Shown here piece by piece: positions 34,303 to 42,710 of a DNA stretch of 64,000 nucleotides (positions are counted from its first letter, which is position 1; every line of letters starts with the position of its first letter). The translations under genes and the position numbers were made by a program. The stretch covers positions 62,001 through 126,000 of the forward strand of contig NZ_FNDJ01000005.1 in assembly GCF_900099965.1 (NCBI RefSeq), given 5' to 3'. The DNA is from Nonomuraea jiangxiensis. GTDB taxonomy: Bacteria; Actinomycetota; Actinomycetes; Streptosporangiales; Streptosporangiaceae. The notes beneath the pieces were generated by a model, which saw only the letters and a program-made list of their open reading frames with translations, was not told where the DNA came from and ran no database searches.

Positions 34303-34803
34303 CTATTGCGCGATGAGCGCATACGCAGCGCCGATGACTTCGAGTACCACCATGACGACAGCCGCGGCGCGTGACCGTCTATCCGCCGCAAGGCGAGAGG
34401 CGGAACGAGCGTAATATCGATCTACCAGTCGCAGCGAGTCCAGACGCAGTTTAACGGCGAGATCATCCTGAAGTTCTTTAAGCGCGTCTTCAGCAAGCTC
34501 CGCACGCCGTCGCACGTCCATGCCCTGCCAATACCCGATCATGGTGAGTGGAATCGCGCAGGCACAAATGGCAGCAGCGCCCCAATAAGATTTCACGCTC
34601 AGCGAGCCAACATACGCGGTCGCGAGGATGGCCAATCCGATCAAAAGGAAATTAAGGACTTGGTACGCGCGCCCGATGTGGTGCTCATACCAGCGCCATA
34701 CATGATCGAACGCCAGGGTTCGGATCTCTACCTCGTCGTCGGAGGCCACGGCAACACCATGACAGTCGCCGCCGGGCGCGTCCAGCGCAAAAGCCAATGG
34801 CAC
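34303..34803 (-). CDS. Membrane protein with coiled coil (SLATT-like layout)
   Basis: 166 aa. Two adjacent hydrophobic helices (VLNFLLIGLAILATAYVGSL and WGAAAICACAIPLTMIGYW), a charged coiled-coil-like segment (RRAELAEDALKELQDDLAVK...), then a third helix (AAAVVMVVLEVIGAAYALIA). This resembles SLATT-type 2TM effector proteins but sequence identity to them cannot be judged here. GTG 34801-34803 directly follows an in-frame TGA; GTG 34747-34749 is an alternative. The gene is visibly less GC-rich than its neighbours, pointing to acquisition. Confidence 0.6.
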   Translation of the reverse strand: MPLAFALDAPGGDCHGVAVASDDEVEIRTLAFDHVWRWYEHHIGRAYQVLNFLLIGLAILATAYVGSLSVKSYWGAAAICACAIPLTMIGYWQGMDVRRRAELAEDALKELQDDLAVKLRLDSLRLVDRYYARSASRLAADRRSRAAAVVMVVLEVIGAAYALIAQ

Positions 34804-35144
34804 TCACATGAGGAGCAGCATGCAGGTCATCATTACAGGTGAGCCGATGCGATATGGACTTCGCCTGGTCGCCTACCAGCCGAACGGGTAGGCACGGTAT
34901 GGCCCCTCGATCGACCGCCCGCACATGGATTCCTCCGCACGGGACCCATCCGCCGTCCTTGCTTGCCGGGCGGATATGACAGCCGCATGACTGATTCTGC
35001 CCGGCTTGCAGACTGCGTGCGCCTGATCGCCGCGGCTCGACACTCAAGAGCCCCGTCCATCTCTCGGCGCATTCGAGGGGTCGTCGCCACACAGTAATTA
35101 CTTACTGGTGGCGAGAAGCACAGCGAGACGGGACGACGCGTGTG
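34804..35144. other. 340-bp gap, nothing recognised
   Basis: No convincing gene. The sequence around 35094-35130 codes on the minus strand for an LAVLLATSK-type peptide end that recurs as LAVLLSTSS near 36410, suggesting remnants of related gene ends. Confidence 0.35.
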
Positions 35145-35906
35145 TCATCCCCGAATAGCTTGTTCATGTCCGCCGGCGACTGGAGGCGCTAGGCCCAGTG
35201 ACCTGACCAGGTCAAACATGTCGGCGCGGTGCAGCGCAGCCGGGTTGCCTGCGACAGGATGGATGTGGCCGTCGATCTCCAGGGCCACCAACCCGTGCAT
35301 TCGGCCCCAGACGCGCAGCGCGAGCGCTGCCGCTGCAGGTGGCACGTCCGGGAGGTCTGCCTGGATCTTAGCGACGTAGTCCGGGTGAAGATCGGACCAA
35401 GAGGTGTCCTCGGGCTGGTGGTGCCGGGCATGGGGCCATGCGGTGGCCACCAAGCGGGTGAGGTCGCGGCACACCCGGCGTGCCGTTCGGTCCACCGGCC
35501 CGTCCTCTGGGGGCTGGTAGCCGGGGACGGGGTGGCCGTAGAAGAGTCGGAAGCTCTCCGGGTGAGCCAGCGCCCATTCCCTCAGGGCTTGACCCCAGGC
35601 CATCAGCCTGCCTCCGGGATCGGTGTCGGGCACGGCGCTGGTCGCGGACTCCACCGCCTCCGCGAGCGAGGTGGCGATCCCGCTGATCAGTTCGGTGATC
35701 AGGTCGTCTCGGGTGGGGAAATAGCTGTAGATCGCGCGTGGGGTCATCCCCATCTCGCGGGCGATGCCGCGCAGCGAGATCGCCCCCGGCCCTCCGTCGG
35801 CCATCTGCCGCAGCGCGATGGCCTTGATCTCATGACTCGTCTCCGCCCGCAGGCGTTCCCGGCGGCTCATCACGGCCACGACGCGTTCGCCCTTGTCCTT
35901 GCTCAT
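35145..35906 (-). CDS. TetR-family transcriptional regulator
   Basis: 253 aa. HTH GAISLRGIAREMGMTPRAIYSYFPTRDDL (about 41-69) and a WHG/TetR_C_13-type ligand domain, with the segment RLFYGHPVPGY. ATG 35904-35906 lies 8 nt after TACCCT on the reverse strand, a leaderless layout. It is divergent from the DUF1330 gene. The intergenic sequence carries several GTAC elements (AGTACA at about 35926 and 35949) that may be the operator. Confidence 0.87.
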   Translation of the reverse strand: MSKDKGERVVAVMSRRERLRAETSHEIKAIALRQMADGGPGAISLRGIAREMGMTPRAIYSYFPTRDDLITELISGIATSLAEAVESATSAVPDTDPGGRLMAWGQALREWALAHPESFRLFYGHPVPGYQPPEDGPVDRTARRVCRDLTRLVATAWPHARHHQPEDTSWSDLHPDYVAKIQADLPDVPPAAAALALRVWGRMHGLVALEIDGHIHPVAGNPAALHRADMFDLVRSLGLAPPVAGGHEQAIRG

Positions 35907-35984
35907 GTTGACCCAGGGTACAGGAGTACATTAGGTTCCGGCGTGACAAAAGTACACACCGTGTCCAGGAGATCAGGAAAACCC

Positions 35985-36311
35985 ATGTCCGCTTACGTCA
36001 TTGTCGGAGTCGACGTGCTCGACCAGGAGGCCTGCCTGGCCTACGCCGCTGTGGCCCAGCCGTCCATCCTCAGCCACGGCGGGCGCTACCTCGTGGCGGG
36101 CCCCACGCCCGAGCCGGTCGAGGGCACTTGGGACGCCTCCCGGTTCCTGGTCATCGAGTTCCCCGACATGGACCGGATCCGGGAGTGGTATGACTCCCCC
36201 GAGTACCGGCAGGCCCGGGAGATGCGGAAGAGCGCGGCTCGGGTGCGGATGCTGTTCGCCGAGGGCTCACCGCCTGAGGGCTTCTCGCTTCCAGCCCAGC
36301 CGGTGCGGTGA
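35985..36311 (+). CDS. DUF1330-family protein
   Basis: 108 aa with the family signature SHGGRYLVAGPTPEPVEGTW then RFLVIEFPDMDRIREWYDSP and EYRQAREMRKSAA, a ferredoxin-like dimeric alpha/beta-barrel fold. AGGAG and GGAAA precede ATG 35985. Divergent from, and probably controlled by, the TetR gene. Function of the family is unknown. Confidence 0.88.
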   Translation: MSAYVIVGVDVLDQEACLAYAAVAQPSILSHGGRYLVAGPTPEPVEGTWDASRFLVIEFPDMDRIREWYDSPEYRQAREMRKSAARVRMLFAEGSPPEGFSLPAQPVR

Positions 36312-36485
36312 CGGAAAGGATTGCCGAGAAAAGTCGCGGCAATCCGACGCGCTGTACCAAACGCGCCGGCCGATCCGCCGAATTCGCCCGGTCAGGGCTT
36401 AGCTGCTGGTGGAGAGAAGCACGGCGAGGTGCTCGGCTATCCCAGCCGAGCGTCTTTCGTGGCCCGGCGTTCAATTCAGCAGCGA

Positions 36486-36957
36486 CGGCGTCACGATGTC
36501 GCAGAGGTGGACGGGCATGTCGGCGGCGATGGAGAACTCGTGATGGCGGCCCATCTCGCTGCCCTGGTCCCAGGTCAGGGAGCGCTTGAGCTGGGCAGGC
36601 AGCGTGGCCATGGTCTCCACCTGGGCGTCGCGCATGCGCTCGGCGGTACGGTCGATGGGCAGGTGGACGAGCATCACGTAGCGAGTGCCGCGCTCCACCA
36701 GGGTGCCGATCGCCGATGCCTGGTTCTTGCCGATGATCAGGTCTCCTTCCCAGTGGCCGGGGACGGCGCGGTCGTCGGCCTCGGCTGGCCGCTCGCTGAT
36801 CATCACCATGGGCGCGCTATAGCGGGGCTGGCGTTGCTGGGCCAGGCGGCGGGGCTTGCGCATCGTGCGGCCGGTACGCAGGGCCCGGGTCAGCTCGCGG
36901 CCCAGTTCGCCGCGGCCTTGGACGTAGAGCGCCTGGTAGATGGTCTCGTGGCACACG
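36486..36957 (-). mobile_element. IS30-family transposase fragment
   Basis: About 157 codons of an IS30 transposase: HETIYQALYVQGRGELGREL, the first catalytic Asp in VPGHWEGDLIIGKNQAS and the second in SLTWDQGSEM. Sequence leaves the family after ADMPVHLCD, before the catalytic Glu (SNENTN), and the N-terminal HTH half is absent. No terminal repeats found. It abuts a Ro60-like gene fragment at 36957-36962. Confidence 0.8.
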
Positions 36958-36961
36958 TGCA

Positions 36962-37768
36962 GAAGGCCGCGCCTGACAGGCCGCCGAAGGTGTGCCGGGT
37001 GCCCGTACCGGACGAGCCGTGGCCGTGCTGGTACCCGGCGAGGTTCCACGTGTAGACGGGCACCCGCTCGGAGATGTGGGCGATGGGGTTGCTGCCAAGA
37101 CGGCCAGCATGCGTCTGCTCGTCGGTGATGATGACGACGCGGGGCCGCGTCCCGCCCCGACCTCAGCTGCGCGTGCGGATCAGCATGACCAGCCCGGCGA
37201 TGAACGACCCAAGCAGGACCGGCGACAGGACCGCGAGGCCGCCCCACACGACGAGGCCGAGATAGCCGAGCGCGGACGAGCTGTATGTCGGGTCGGCGTC
37301 AGCGGCCGCGAACAGCCCCAGGCCGAGGACGACACCGGCCACCGTGAGCGCGATCGGTGTCCACAGCAGCACGTGGGCCCACACGCGGTACCTCCGACTG
37401 TAGACACGCCGGGCCGACGGCACGTTCGGCCGCGGGGGATACCCGATGGATTCGCGCATGCCCCATTTGTACCAGCCCGCATGGATCCCGCACCGCAGGG
37501 CCGGCCGTGGCGGTGCGGGGATCGTCAGTGGGTCGTCGCGGGGTGCAGGCAGAGGTTCGGCGTGCATCCGTACTCGCCCGGTTCCAGCAGGGTGCGGTCG
37601 AAGTCGGTGAACGGGAAGGACCTCTCTTCGTGGTCGCGGACGTGCCTGTACGGCCTGGGCGGCGTTGGTGCCGCCCATGTCGTCGTACCGCTCCAGGACA
37701 CGCAGCAGCCACTCGCCCTGACGGAACTCGACCGGCTTGGAGCGGGTGCCGAACTGCACGAGGTCGGC
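36962..37768 (-). pseudogene. Ro60/TROVE-protein gene, two fragments split by ~0.5 kb
   Basis: Minus-strand 37768-37646 encodes ADLVQFGTRSKPVEFRQGEW then LRVLERYDDMGGTNAAQAVQ, and 37141-36962 encodes RVVIITDEQTHAG, then VPVYTWNLAGYQHGHG and RHTFGGLSGAAF. Both match the vWA-like C-terminal half of bacterial Ro60 (TROVE) RNA-binding proteins, where they are nearly contiguous. Here 504 bp separate them, containing a small membrane-protein gene. The N-terminal TROVE domain is absent. Confidence 0.7.
37163..37459 (-). CDS. Small two-helix membrane protein
   Basis: 98 aa: basic N-terminus (MRESIGYPPRPN...RRVYSRRYRVW), helix LLWTPIALTVAGVVLGLGLF, short loop, helix VVWGGLAVLSPVLLGSFIAG, basic end. 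ATG 37457-37459 has only a weak upstream signal (TACAAAT then GGGG). It lies inside the sequence that separates the two Ro60 fragments. Family not recognised. Confidence 0.6.
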   Translation of the reverse strand: MRESIGYPPRPNVPSARRVYSRRYRVWAHVLLWTPIALTVAGVVLGLGLFAAADADPTYSSSALGYLGLVVWGGLAVLSPVLLGSFIAGLVMLIRTRS

Positions 37769-37869
37769 GCTCGCGCTGCGCCTTTTACGAGAAAAAAGTA
37801 ACCGGGGCCTTGCGCACCGGGAGAGGTGGAGATCGTCGCGCAACAAACACTGGCGGAGTTGCTCGTGTG

Positions 37870-38856
37870 ATGCACCAGAAATTGTCGGATAAATGCTTGT
37901 GGCCCTCGCTAGGGTCGAAGCTCGTGACGAGCGACTACTCCGAGGTGTTCCGGTGGTTCGGGATCGAGCCGCAGGAGTCGATGTATCTCTACGCACCCGT
38001 ATTCCGTGGTGTGATCGGCGGAAAGACCGTCGCCGTCAAGCGCACCCACTCGCCCGAGGCCATGGGCAGGTGGGTGCGACATCTCGCGGGCCTGGGGGTG
38101 CCAGTGGTGACGCCGCTGGCCGGGCCACGTCGGATCGGCGGGTACGACTGGGTCGCCTATCCGTGGATCGATGGGCGCACCTATGACGGCTCCCCGGCGG
38201 ACGTACGCGCCGCCGGCGAGTTGCTGGGACGCCTGCATGTGGCCGGTAACGCCGAAGGCTCAACCGGTCTGCCCGGCTTCGAGTGGCCTGATCACGATGA
38301 GGAGTCGGTCGAGGACGATGTCACGGGTCTCGACAGGGTACTCAAGGCCTACCGGCCGGACCTGCGAGGGGAGGTGCTCGGCCGGCTCGCGCCGCTGCTG
38401 CGGTCGTTCATGGCGACCACGCTCCCGGCCATCCGCGACGCCGACCTGCCCGTGGCCGATGTGACCATGGACTTCAAGGCCGTCAACCTCGTGTACAGCC
38501 AGGCCGGACCCGTACTGGTCGACCCCGACAACGGGGAACGGGCGCCGAGGCTGCTCGACCTGGCCCTGGCCGTGCTGCTGTTCCACAACGACTTGCCCGA
38601 TCGTCCGGCGAGGCTGTTCGACGAGATGGAATGGGCCGCCTTCCGCGATGCATACCTTGGGCACGTGCGGTTGACGGTGCGAGAGCGAGAACTGTGGCCG
38701 ACCGCTCTCACCTACATGCTGCTGGAGTGGGGGGTGTGGACGGCCGTCAACGGGGGCGAGGTCGGCGACTGGGACGATCCGCGGCAAGCAGCCTTCCTCG
38801 CGGCCCTCCTCACCGTGGACATCACACGCTACCCGCTGGAACCGCCTACGTTATGA
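37870..38856 (+). CDS. Phosphotransferase-like (APH/choline kinase fold) protein
   Basis: 328 aa. The kinase-like lobe has VAVKRTHSPEAMGRWVRHLA, the catalytic loop appears as ADVTMDFKAVNLVY and the metal site as PVLVDPDNGERAPRLLDLA, an atypical but consistent APH-fold pattern. ATG 37870 (GTG 37867 also possible). The stop overlaps the next ATG as ATGA. The family recurs in actinomycete integrative elements in front of the same type of downstream gene, as far as I recall. Substrate unknown. Confidence 0.8.
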   Translation: MHQKLSDKCLWPSLGSKLVTSDYSEVFRWFGIEPQESMYLYAPVFRGVIGGKTVAVKRTHSPEAMGRWVRHLAGLGVPVVTPLAGPRRIGGYDWVAYPWIDGRTYDGSPADVRAAGELLGRLHVAGNAEGSTGLPGFEWPDHDEESVEDDVTGLDRVLKAYRPDLRGEVLGRLAPLLRSFMATTLPAIRDADLPVADVTMDFKAVNLVYSQAGPVLVDPDNGERAPRLLDLALAVLLFHNDLPDRPARLFDEMEWAAFRDAYLGHVRLTVRERELWPTALTYMLLEWGVWTAVNGGEVGDWDDPRQAAFLAALLTVDITRYPLEPPTL

Positions 38857-39785
38857 GCCTGCAGGGCGCCGCACAGCGGTTCCCGGACGCGGGATGGCGC
38901 GTCTCTGACGTGCTGCATGCCCTGGACACCAAGCCCGACGGGTCTGAATGGACCCACACGCCGCACCGGCACGGCACTCCGCACTGGGCCGTCTACCGGC
39001 TCTCGGCCTGGCTCGACAGGCTCGGCCGGCCGTACCCGTCGCGGTCGCAGATCCTCGCCGAGCAGGCCGCCCGCCAGTACGCGGAACAGCAGCGAGATCG
39101 GCAACGCTGGGAGGAGCTGCACGCCACCCGCTTGGACGACGTCGCGGACGCGGCCCGGCGGGCACGGGAGATGCTCGCCGCCGTCTCACCGCGCGCAGCC
39201 CTGGAGATCCACCGCCGCCAACCGCCGAGTCGCACGAGCCGCTCCGAGCCAGTCAACGACCTCGACCGTGCGGCTCGGCTGCGATGGGAACCGCTGGTTG
39301 AACAGACTCAAGCCGCGACTCTCGCCGGCGCCATCTCGCAGGTGTGGACACCGTCGGCCGACGAGGGGGCGATCGATCCGCGGATGCTGGCTCATGAGCG
39401 CGCCTTGGCGCGGGCCCGGCAGGAGAAGCGCAGCAGGAACTCTAACGTTAAGGCCCTGAATGGGACGTGGCTGCCTGTTCCCCGACCCTCCGAGAAGACC
39501 CCGGCGCCTGACCTTGGCGCCGGGGTGACTCTGGAGGGCTTACCTGGGTCGAAGAACCTACTTGTACAGCGCTCCGGTATCACCCACAGCGGTATGTGCC
39601 GTGGTAGGCGTCCATCCTCCGCCACTTGTGTTTTCCGGTGGCGGACGTCGGGCCCACTGCGACTCCCTTCCGGATGTGGAAGCACGCACTGTTCGGTCCC
39701 TCCTTATCGACATACCAGCCGAGCGCGTATGGGCAGCGGTTTTCGACGTACACCGTCTGGGTCAACGCCCCCGTCGTGTGCTTGA
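38853..39785 (+). CDS. Hypothetical accessory-element protein, coupled to kinase-like gene
   Basis: 310 aa as read. The first ~190 residues are protein-like: a winged-helix-like start (PDAGWRVSDVLHALD, GTPHWAVYRLSAWLDRLG) and a long charged helix (ILAEQAARQYAEQQRDRQRW). A block ending AIDPRMLAHERALARARQEK follows and looks like the natural C-terminus. Beyond about 39430 the frame runs across a terminator hairpin and antisense to a secreted-protein gene, so the original stop has probably been lost. A decayed partial copy lies at 33595-33735. Function unknown. Confidence 0.6.
   Translation: MSLQGAAQRFPDAGWRVSDVLHALDTKPDGSEWTHTPHRHGTPHWAVYRLSAWLDRLGRPYPSRSQILAEQAARQYAEQQRDRQRWEELHATRLDDVADAARRAREMLAAVSPRAALEIHRRQPPSRTSRSEPVNDLDRAARLRWEPLVEQTQAATLAGAISQVWTPSADEGAIDPRMLAHERALARARQEKRSRNSNVKALNGTWLPVPRPSEKTPAPDLGAGVTLEGLPGSKNLLVQRSGITHSGMCRGRRPSSATCVFRWRTSGPLRLPSGCGSTHCSVPPYRHTSRARMGSGFRRTPSGSTPPSCA
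39498..39526. terminator. Hairpin terminator
   Basis: ACCCCGGCGCC, 7-nt loop, GGCGCCGGGGT: 11-bp perfect stem, 54 bp downstream of the minus-strand secreted-protein gene; for that strand TCTTCT follows. Confidence 0.65.
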
Positions 39786-39948
39786 CGTACACGCAGGACG
39801 GCAGATTCCAGCCAAGGGCTACCGCAGTAGTGGGGACAGAGCGGGCTGCGCTGGTACGGGTGGCCGCGTTCGCGGATCCACCAAGCAGCGTCGCCCCTGC
39901 GAGGGCTGATGCCGCTGTCGCAATTCCGATGTTCCTGATTAATGTCAC
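39580..39948 (-). CDS. Small secreted protein
   Basis: 122 aa. Signal peptide MTLIRNIGIATAASALAGAT with cleavage after ANA (about residue 28), then a mature domain with four cysteines (LPSCVYVKH, ENRCPYALG, SACFHIRKG, TYRCG end). GTG 39946-39948 has GGGAA about 8 nt upstream. Probably a disulfide-bonded exported protein; family unknown. Confidence 0.75.
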   Translation of the reverse strand: MTLIRNIGIATAASALAGATLLGGSANAATRTSAARSVPTTAVALGWNLPSCVYVKHTTGALTQTVYVENRCPYALGWYVDKEGPNSACFHIRKGVAVGPTSATGKHKWRRMDAYHGTYRCG

Positions 39949-40076
39949 TGATGAATTCCCTTCGCTTGGATTGAGGCCGAGCCCGTTCCGAGTTGGACGC
40001 GTTGAGCTCCTCCTTGACGGTCAGAAGACGGGTGACGAAGACGACGATCTACGTGATGGCCGGTACGTTTCCCTAG

Positions 40077-40265
40077 CTAAGACACCACCGCACCTGGGAA
40101 TGTGACACGCCAACCCGGGATGATGGCCGCCCACTCCTCGACGGAACGACCCCCTGGTATGTACGCGGCACGGGCGGCGTCCTCGGGGGAAAGGGCCTCT
40201 CGGCGGGCCCGCGCTTCGGCGAGGACTCGTCCGGCGGCAGCAAGGGCTTCAACGCGGGTTCTCAT
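40077..40265 (-). CDS. Small hypothetical protein of mobile-element type
   Basis: 62 aa: helical N-terminus (VEALAAAGRVLAEARARREA) and a conserved SPEDAARAAYIPGGRSVEEW block. ATG 40263-40265 has GGAG 4 nt upstream within GGGGTGGAG. A frameshifted homologue lies at 33770-33990. The family accompanies accessory regions in actinomycetes; function unknown. Confidence 0.65.
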   Translation of the reverse strand: MRTRVEALAAAGRVLAEARARREALSPEDAARAAYIPGGRSVEEWAAIIPGWRVTFPGAVVS

Positions 40266-40368
40266 GATCTCCACCCCGCATGTGCGATGACGCCTCCATG
40301 ATCGCGCGGCGTCACCTCTTCCCGGCCGCTGCTCTAATCTTTCCCAGAACGGAGGGAGGGGAAATCCG

Positions 40369-42582
40369 GTGGCACATGGTCCAGACGGTCCACCCGTTGC
40401 AACCTTGGATGCCGTCCTCGAACGGGTCACCTACGCCAACGAGGAGACCGGCTACACCATCGCCAGGGTCGCCACCGAACGCTCCGGGTCCGACCTGCTG
40501 ACCGTCGTCGGCCCCCTGCTCGGCGCGCAGGTCGGGGAGTCGCTGCGGCTGCGCGGCCGCTGGACCTCCCACCCCCGCTACGGCCGCCAGTTCGAGGTGT
40601 GGTCCTACACCACCGTGCTGCCCGCCACCGTGCAGGGCATCCGCCGCTACCTCGGCTCCGGCCTGATCAAGGGCATCGGCCCCAAGATGGCCGAACGCAT
40701 CGTCGACCACTTCGGCACCGGCACCCTCGACATCATCGAACAGCAGCCCGAACGGCTGGTCGAGGTGCCCGGCCTGGGCCCCAAACGCACCAAGATGATC
40801 GCCGCCGCCTGGGAGGAACAGAAGATCATCAAAGAGGTGATGATCTTCCTGCAGGGCGTCGGCGTGTCCACCTCCATCGCGGTACGCATCTTCAAGCAGT
40901 ACGGCGAAACCTCCATCGACGTCGTCCGCACCACCCCCTACCGGCTGGCCGACGACGTATGGGGGATCGGCTTCAAAACCGCCGACACCATCGCCCAGGC
41001 CGTCGGCATCCCGCACGACAGCCCCGAACGCGTCAAGGCCGGGCTGCGCTACACCCTCTCCCAGGCCGCCGACGACGGCCACTGCTACCTGCCGGCCCCC
41101 AACCTCACCGGCGACGCCGTCAAGATCCTCCAGGTCCCGGCCGACCTCGTCACCACCTGCCTGGACGAGCTCATCACCGAGGAAGGCGTCATCGCCGAGC
41201 AGATCCCCGCCGGCGACAACCTCCTGCCGGCCGTCTACCTGCCCCCCTTCCACCGCGCCGAGCAGTCCCTCGCCTCCGGCCTGCTGTCCCTGCTGCGCTC
41301 ACCCCACGACCGGCTCAAGACCTTCGCCGACGTCGACTGGGCCAAGGCCGAGACCTGGCTGCGCGGCCAGACCGGCGCCGACCTCGCCCCCGAGCAGCGC
41401 CAGGCCGTACGGCTGGCCCTGACCGAGAAGGTCGCGGTCCTCACCGGCGGCCCCGGCTGCGGCAAAAGCTTCACCGTACGCTCGATCGTCACCCTGGCCC
41501 GCGCCAAACGCGCCCGCGTCATCCTGGCCGCCCCCACCGGCCGGGCCGCCAAACGCCTGGCCGAGCTGACCGGCCACGAGGCCACCACCGTCCACCGGCT
41601 GCTGCAGCTGCGCCCCGGCGGGGAGGCCACCTTCGACCGCGACAACCCCCTCGACGCCGACCTGGTCGTCATCGACGAAGCCTCCATGCTCGACCTGCTG
41701 CTGGCCAACAAACTCGTCAAGGCCGTCGCCCCCGGCGCCCACCTGCTGTTCGTCGGCGACGTCGACCAACTGCCCTCCGTCGGCGCCGGCGAGGTGCTCA
41801 AAGACCTGCTGGCCGCCGACGACGTGCCCCGGGTCCGCCTGACCCAGATCTTCCGCCAGGCCCAGGAATCCGGCGTGGTCGTCAACGCCCACCGCGTCAA
41901 CACCGGCCGCCACCCCGTCCTGGAGGGCATGAAGGACTTCTTCCTGTTCCCCTGCGAGGAACCCGAGGAGATCGCCGCCCTGACCGTCGACGTCGTGGCC
42001 CGCCGCATCCCCGGCAGGTTCCGGCTCGACCCGCGCCGCGACATCCAGGTCCTGGCCCCCATGCACCGCGGCGCCGCCGGCGCCGGCGCCCTCAACACCG
42101 CCCTGCAGGAAGCCCTCACCCCCGCCCGCGAGGGCCTGCCCGAACGCCGCTACGGCGGACGCGTCTTCCGCATCGGCGACAAAATCACCCAACTACGCAA
42201 TAACTACGACAAAGGCGCGGCCGGAGTGTTCAACGGCACCGTCGGCATCGTCACCGACATCAAACCCGACGAACACAAGCTCACCGTCCTGACCGACGAG
42301 GACGAATCCGTCGACTACGCCTTCGACGAACTCGACGAACTCGCCCACGCCTACGCCGTCTCCATCCACCGCTCCCAGGGCAGCGAATACCCCGCCGTCG
42401 TCGTCCCGCTGGCCACCAGCGCCTGGATGATGCTGCAGCGCAACCTCCTCTACACCGCCATCACCCGGGCCAAGAAACTCGTCGTGATCGTCGGCTCCCG
42501 GCGGGCCCTGGCCCAGGCCGTACGGACCAAGGGCGCCGGACGGCGCCACACCGGCCTCACCCACCGCCTGTCCACCCACTGA
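40369..42582 (+). CDS. recD2: RecD2-type ATP-dependent DNA helicase
   Basis: 737 aa, full length for RecD2 (SF1B, 5'-3' helicase acting without RecBC). N-terminal OB-like domain (LDAVLERVTYANEETGYTIA), helix-hairpin-helix units (LIKGIGPKMAERIVDHFG, EVPGLGPKRTKMI), motif I GGPGCGKSFTVRSIV (about 362-376), motif II DADLVVIDEASMLD, motif III FVGDVDQLPSVGAG and C-terminal motifs YAVSIHRSQGSEYPAVVVPL and LYTAITRAKKLVVIVG. GTG 40369 has GGAGGGAGGGGA upstream. A clear DNA-repair gene, alone in its transcript. Confidence 0.96.
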   Translation: MAHGPDGPPVATLDAVLERVTYANEETGYTIARVATERSGSDLLTVVGPLLGAQVGESLRLRGRWTSHPRYGRQFEVWSYTTVLPATVQGIRRYLGSGLIKGIGPKMAERIVDHFGTGTLDIIEQQPERLVEVPGLGPKRTKMIAAAWEEQKIIKEVMIFLQGVGVSTSIAVRIFKQYGETSIDVVRTTPYRLADDVWGIGFKTADTIAQAVGIPHDSPERVKAGLRYTLSQAADDGHCYLPAPNLTGDAVKILQVPADLVTTCLDELITEEGVIAEQIPAGDNLLPAVYLPPFHRAEQSLASGLLSLLRSPHDRLKTFADVDWAKAETWLRGQTGADLAPEQRQAVRLALTEKVAVLTGGPGCGKSFTVRSIVTLARAKRARVILAAPTGRAAKRLAELTGHEATTVHRLLQLRPGGEATFDRDNPLDADLVVIDEASMLDLLLANKLVKAVAPGAHLLFVGDVDQLPSVGAGEVLKDLLAADDVPRVRLTQIFRQAQESGVVVNAHRVNTGRHPVLEGMKDFFLFPCEEPEEIAALTVDVVARRIPGRFRLDPRRDIQVLAPMHRGAAGAGALNTALQEALTPAREGLPERRYGGRVFRIGDKITQLRNNYDKGAAGVFNGTVGIVTDIKPDEHKLTVLTDEDESVDYAFDELDELAHAYAVSIHRSQGSEYPAVVVPLATSAWMMLQRNLLYTAITRAKKLVVIVGSRRALAQAVRTKGAGRRHTGLTHRLSTH

Positions 42583-42710
42583 CCGGCGCCCCCCTCCCAG
42601 GCACAAGTAATTGAAATGTGACCGAACTCGCGCAAATGATCCCTCGTCTTACATGCAGGAGCATTAAGGTTTTTGGGGTGCATTTTGGTGCCCTGGGGGA
42701 AAGGACAGCC

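Noticed and set aside
34006..34374. Plus-strand frame of 122 codons in the debris zone
   Set aside because: Overlaps the 3' end of the minus-strand membrane-protein gene, begins out of phase with the protein-like part and has no start signal.
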